Shown piece by piece: positions 4,895 through 5,645 of a DNA stretch of 5,645 nucleotides. The stretch comes from Aquincola sp. (GTDB lineage: Bacteria; Pseudomonadota; Gammaproteobacteria; Burkholderiales; Burkholderiaceae_C). Every line of letters begins with the position of its first letter. Within the stretch, counting starts at the first letter, position 1. Where the stretch lies: NCBI GenBank assembly GCA_029884035.1, contig JAOUIM010000260.1, forward strand, positions 1-5,645, read 5' to 3'. The notes below the pieces were generated by a model. The model did no database searches and was not told the origin of the DNA. It worked only from the letters and a program-made list of their open reading frames with translations. A program made the translations under genes and the position numbers.

Positions 4895-5645
4895 TTAGGC
4901 GTCGCGCGTTTCGCGCCAGAGGATGAACTTCATCGTTGCGACCGCGCCGCCGAGGATCCCCGCGAGCGCAAGCAACGATCCGATCGACAGCGTGGAGATG
5001 CCGGTGAGCCCCTGGCCGATCGTGCAGCCCATCGCCGTGACGCCGCCAAATCCCATCAGCACCGCACCCGCGAGCTGGTTGCGCAAGTCGGCCAGCGAGG
5101 CAAAGCCTTCCCAGCGGAACTTGCCGGCCGCGACCGCATAGGCGCACGAACCGAGCAGCACGCCAGCGGCGCTGGCGATGCCGAAGGTCGCATGCAGCGA
5201 CTTGTCGGTCCAGAGCAGCAGCAATTCCAGCGAGTAGGCGAGTGGCGCAACGAAGCTCAGCGACTCGATCGTGCGCGTGTTGGTCGCGAAGAAGACCGTC
5301 TCCAGCGTCTGCGGGTTCTCGCCGTAGCCGAGGTGCCCGCTGGCGTACCAGCCCACGACCACCAGCGCGCCCAGCATGAGCGCCCCGACGATCTGGGCCG
5401 CGTTGGTTCGGAACCGGCGGTCCCTGAACACGACCACCAGTAGCAACAGGGCGACCGCGGCGGCGGTGGCGCCCAGCGCCTGCGGTGCGGGCAGTCCGGT
5501 CGCACGGGCCACCACGGTGGCGACGTTCTGGTCCTTCAGTCCGAGCGCGCCCAGGTCGACCGAGACCGGGTCGAGGTAGCTCGCGCGCCATTGGCCGAAC
5601 AGGCCCTTGAGCGTCATGTAGGCCGAGATCGCGACGCACACCAGC
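4895..5645 (-). CDS. YeeE/YedE-family sulfur-compound transporter, C-terminal part (5' end outside window)
   Basis: The frame is open from the right edge of the window to a TAA at 4895-4897, giving about 249 residues. Family members are about 350-400 residues long and start with membrane helices, so the in-frame GTG at 5639-5641 is not accepted as the start. Counting from that codon, hydrophobic membrane-like segments lie near residues 55-72, 82-100, 128-145, 151-172, 190-212 and 216-241. The family signature GCTIGQGLTGIS is present at 205-216, its Cys codon at 5024-5026; another Cys lies at residue 166. In the thiosulfate transporter TsuA (YeeE), conserved cysteines of this kind pass thiosulfate through the membrane. 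A thiosulfate or related sulfur substrate is likely but not proved. No TusA-like partner (YeeD/TsuB) is visible. The gene converges on the operon and ends 13 bases from it. Confidence 0.9.
   Translation of the reverse strand, partial: LVCVAISAYMTLKGLFGQWRASYLDPVSVDLGALGLKDQNVATVVARATGLPAPQALGATAAAVALLLLVVVFRDRRFRTNAAQIVGALMLGALVVVGWYASGHLGYGENPQTLETVFFATNTRTIESLSFVAPLAYSLELLLLWTDKSLHATFGIASAAGVLLGSCAYAVAAGKFRWEGFASLADLRNQLAGAVLMGFGGVTAMGCTIGQGLTGISTLSIGSLLALAGILGGAVATMKFILWRETRDA

Noticed and set aside
4707..5639. A 310-codon minus-strand frame overlapping the transporter
   Set aside because: It is Arg-rich and runs in a different frame over a gene with clear membrane helices and the GCTIGQG signature.

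Overview
This is a very GC-rich, densely coding window. It fits a high-GC proteobacterium, most likely a betaproteobacterium; that placement rests on composition, gene packing and my memory of similar proteins, not on any search. No tRNA, rRNA, CRISPR array, insertion sequence or phage gene is visible.

Layout. Seven genes run left to right (positions 2-4881) as one tight block, with junctions of overlap, 12, overlap, 20, 6 and overlap nucleotides, so they are probably one operon whose promoter lies left of the window. In order: (1) the 3' end of an unrecognised gene; (2) a TauD/TfdA-type Fe(II)/2-oxoglutarate oxygenase with intact HxD...H...R residues; (3) a three-part protein with a MerR/excisionase-like helix-turn-helix, a plant-type [2Fe-2S] ferredoxin domain and a ferredoxin-reductase-like FAD/NAD(P) module; (4) a small S24 (LexA/CI C-terminal type) protein with no DNA-binding domain, a Cys-rich N-terminus and an Arg where the catalytic Lys should be; (5) a 72-residue protein of unknown function; (6) a Cys-rich 147-residue unknown; (7) a 352-residue protein that resembles what I remember as the 'Sfum_1244 family'. 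The opposite strand then carries the C-terminal two thirds or so of a YeeE/YedE-type membrane transporter (thiosulfate/sulfur uptake family), converging on gene 7 with a 13-nt gap.

How they may work together (inference). The set mixes an oxygenase, an electron-transfer chain fused to a DNA-binding-like domain, a regulatory-type S24 fold split from its usual HTH, Cys-rich small proteins and a sulfur-compound transporter. That suggests an uncharacterised redox- or sulfur-linked system, possibly with its own redox-responsive control. No gene in the block gives a pathway outright.

At DNA level, a perfect 20-bp inverted repeat with a 4-nt loop lies inside gene 6 (3655-3698), and a perfect 22-bp palindrome lies inside the ferredoxin domain of gene 3 (1832-1853). 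Both are built around the same GGCCTGCAG core.
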